Source of the DNA: JBBSNV01 sp964458605
GTDB taxonomy: Bacteria; Pseudomonadota; Alphaproteobacteria; Reyranellales; JAQSWP01
NCBI GenBank assembly: GCA_964458605.1
Contig: CAYWLS010000051.1
Span: forward strand, 1-6,311
DNA length: 6,311 nt
Direction of reading: 5' to 3'
Below the pieces are notes generated by a model. That model saw only the letters and a program-made list of their open reading frames with translations, did not search any database and was not told where the DNA came from. Made by a program: the position numbers and the translations under genes. Below, in pieces: positions 4,886-6,311 of this stretch (positions are counted from its first letter, which is position 1; every line of letters begins with the position of its first letter).

Positions 4886-6311
4886 ATGGCAACCAAACCC
4901 GCCCAACAGGCCGAGACGACCGAAAAAAGCGAAGAGACGACCGACAGCCCGCTGCTCGATACCCTGGGCGCGGGCGTCAAGAAGCTGATCGCCAAAGGCA
5001 AGGAGCGCGGCTACATCACCTACGATGAGCTGAACGCCGCCATGCCGCCCGACGAGGCCTCGTCGGAGCAGATCGAAGACACCATGGCGATGATGTCCGA
5101 GATGGGCATCAACCTGGTCGACAGCGAAGAAAGCGAAGAAGCGCCCGCCGAGCAGCCCCCCGAGGCTGCCGAAAAGGAAGGCGAGCAGCAGGAAGAGCTG
5201 GGCCGCACCGACGATCCGGTGCGCATGTATCTGCGCGAGATGGGCTCGGTCGAACTGCTGAGCCGCGAAGGCGAAATCGAGATCGCCAAGCGCATCGAGG
5301 CCGGCCAGCAGAAGATGATCGGCGCGATCTGCGAAAGTCCGCTGACCATCAAGGCGCTGGTCGCCTGGCGCGATGCGCTGATGGAATCCCGCGTCCTGCT
5401 GCGCGACGTGATCGACCTGGAAGCGACCTATGACGGCGAGCCCGAGGACGCCTCGGCCAATCCGCCCGGCCCCTCCGGCCCGGGCGCGCGGCCCGGTGCG
5501 CCGGCCGCCAACAAGCAGGCGACGCCCGCAGCACGCGCCAATGGCGGCGCTGCGGCCCCTGCCCAGCCCAACGGCGAAGGCGGCAGCGAAGCCCCGGCCG
5601 AGGAGGGCGACGAAGGTCCGAACATCTCGCTGTCGGCGATGGAGGAAGAACTCAAGCCGGAAGTGCTGAAGATCTTCAACAAGATCTCGCGCACCCATGG
5701 CGAGATGACCAAGATCCAGAACCGGCGCCTGGCGACGCTCAACCGCGGCCAGAAGCCCAGCCCGACCTTCGAGAAGAAATACGAGGCGCTGCGCAAGAAG
5801 CTGGTCGAGATGATGGAGGAGGTGCGGCTCAACCCGTTCCGCCATCAGGAGCTGGTCGACCAGCTCTACGATCTCAATCGCAAGCTGATGCAGCTCGAGG
5901 GCAAGCTGCTGCGCCTGGCCGAATCCTGCCGCGTCAATCGCCAGGAATTCCTGGGCAACTACCTGGGTCACGAACTCGATCCGGGCTGGCTGACCAAGGT
6001 CGGCAAGCTGACCGGCAAGGGCTGGAAGGATTTCGTGCGCCGCAAGAGCAACGAAGTGACCGTCGTGCGCACCGAGATCTCCGAGATCTCCACGGCGACC
6101 GGACTGCCGATCAGCGAGTTCCGCCGCATCGTCTCCACGGTCCAGGCCGGCGAGCGCGAAGCCAGCCGCGCCAAGAAGGAGATGGTCGAGGCCAATCTGC
6201 GCCTGGTGATCTCGATCGCCAAGAAATACACCAATCGCGGCCTGCAGTTCCTCGACCTGATCCAGGAAGGCAATATCGGCCTGATGAAGGCGGTCGATAA
6301 GTTCGAATACC
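4886..6311 (+). CDS. rpoD: RNA polymerase primary sigma factor (sigma-70), N-terminal part (runs off the right edge)
   Basis: The main sigma factor binds core RNA polymerase and directs it to housekeeping promoters. The first 475 residues are present. Region 1.1 (about 21-80) includes LIAKGKERGYITYDELN, followed by an acidic linker (81-105). Region 1.2 (about 110-143) includes DPVRMYLREMG. A long non-conserved region (about 144-420) contains a Pro/Ala/Gly-rich low-complexity stretch (about 186-245) and then a helical section, NISLSAMEEELKPEVLKIF onward. Regions 2.1-2.2 begin at A429 with AKKEMVEANLRLVISIAKKY and include DLIQEGNIGLMKAVDKFEY (457-475), the core-polymerase-binding part of sigma. 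The promoter-reading regions 2.3-2.4, 3 and 4 lie beyond the window. The ATG at 4886 has AGGGA (4874-4878) 7 bases upstream. It follows dnaG by 127 bases and may use both read-through and its own promoter. Identification is certain; the incompleteness is a window-edge effect. Confidence 0.98.
   Translation, partial: MATKPAQQAETTEKSEETTDSPLLDTLGAGVKKLIAKGKERGYITYDELNAAMPPDEASSEQIEDTMAMMSEMGINLVDSEESEEAPAEQPPEAAEKEGEQQEELGRTDDPVRMYLREMGSVELLSREGEIEIAKRIEAGQQKMIGAICESPLTIKALVAWRDALMESRVLLRDVIDLEATYDGEPEDASANPPGPSGPGARPGAPAANKQATPAARANGGAAAPAQPNGEGGSEAPAEEGDEGPNISLSAMEEELKPEVLKIFNKISRTHGEMTKIQNRRLATLNRGQKPSPTFEKKYEALRKKLVEMMEEVRLNPFRHQELVDQLYDLNRKLMQLEGKLLRLAESCRVNRQEFLGNYLGHELDPGWLTKVGKLTGKGWKDFVRRKSNEVTVVRTEISEISTATGLPISEFRRIVSTVQAGEREASRAKKEMVEANLRLVISIAKKYTNRGLQFLDLIQEGNIGLMKAVDKFEY

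Noticed and set aside
4817..5971. 384-codon open frame on the minus strand opposite rpoD
   Set aside because: Same codon-register artefact: it is in phase with the rpoD codons, and its Leu/Gln/His/Asp-rich translation has no recognisable domain.

Overview
The window reads as a high-GC alphaproteobacterial chromosome segment carrying only core housekeeping genes. The closest resemblance I recognise is to Rhodospirillales-type primase and sigma-70 proteins. That placement comes from remembered family sequence (N-termini of DnaG and RpoD, CarB and YqeY motifs), not from a search.

Layout. On the minus strand are the first 256 codons of carB (1-769) and complete carA (779-1972), nine bases apart and transcribed leftward as a carAB operon. 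On the plus strand, transcribed rightward, are yqeY (2276-2731), dnaG (2842-4758) and the first 475 codons of rpoD (4886 to the window edge). The two groups diverge from a 303-base gene-free region (1973-2275). It holds a good sigma-70-type carAB promoter, a weaker yqeY promoter candidate and two inverted repeats. The right arm is a version of the macromolecular-synthesis operon, with yqeY rather than rpsU next to dnaG. It groups primase for replication with the main sigma factor for transcription. The left arm makes carbamoyl phosphate for pyrimidines and arginine.

The most unusual non-coding signal is the 110-base yqeY-dnaG gap. It contains four TGTCCT/AGGACA half-sites in alternating orientation, the last overlapping the only plausible dnaG ribosome-binding site. 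Read as DNA this looks like a multi-site operator. Read as RNA the segments can pair in mutually exclusive ways (1:2 with 3:4, or 2:3), which would hide or free the ribosome-binding site. Other points are a hairpin at the dnaG stop codon, a basic Arg/Gly/Asn-rich linker in DnaG and a Pro/Ala/Gly-rich insert in RpoD.

I see no mobile element, CRISPR array, tRNA, rRNA, toxin-antitoxin pair or defence gene, and no undescribed multi-gene system. Several long open frames opposite the real genes are codon-register artefacts of high GC.
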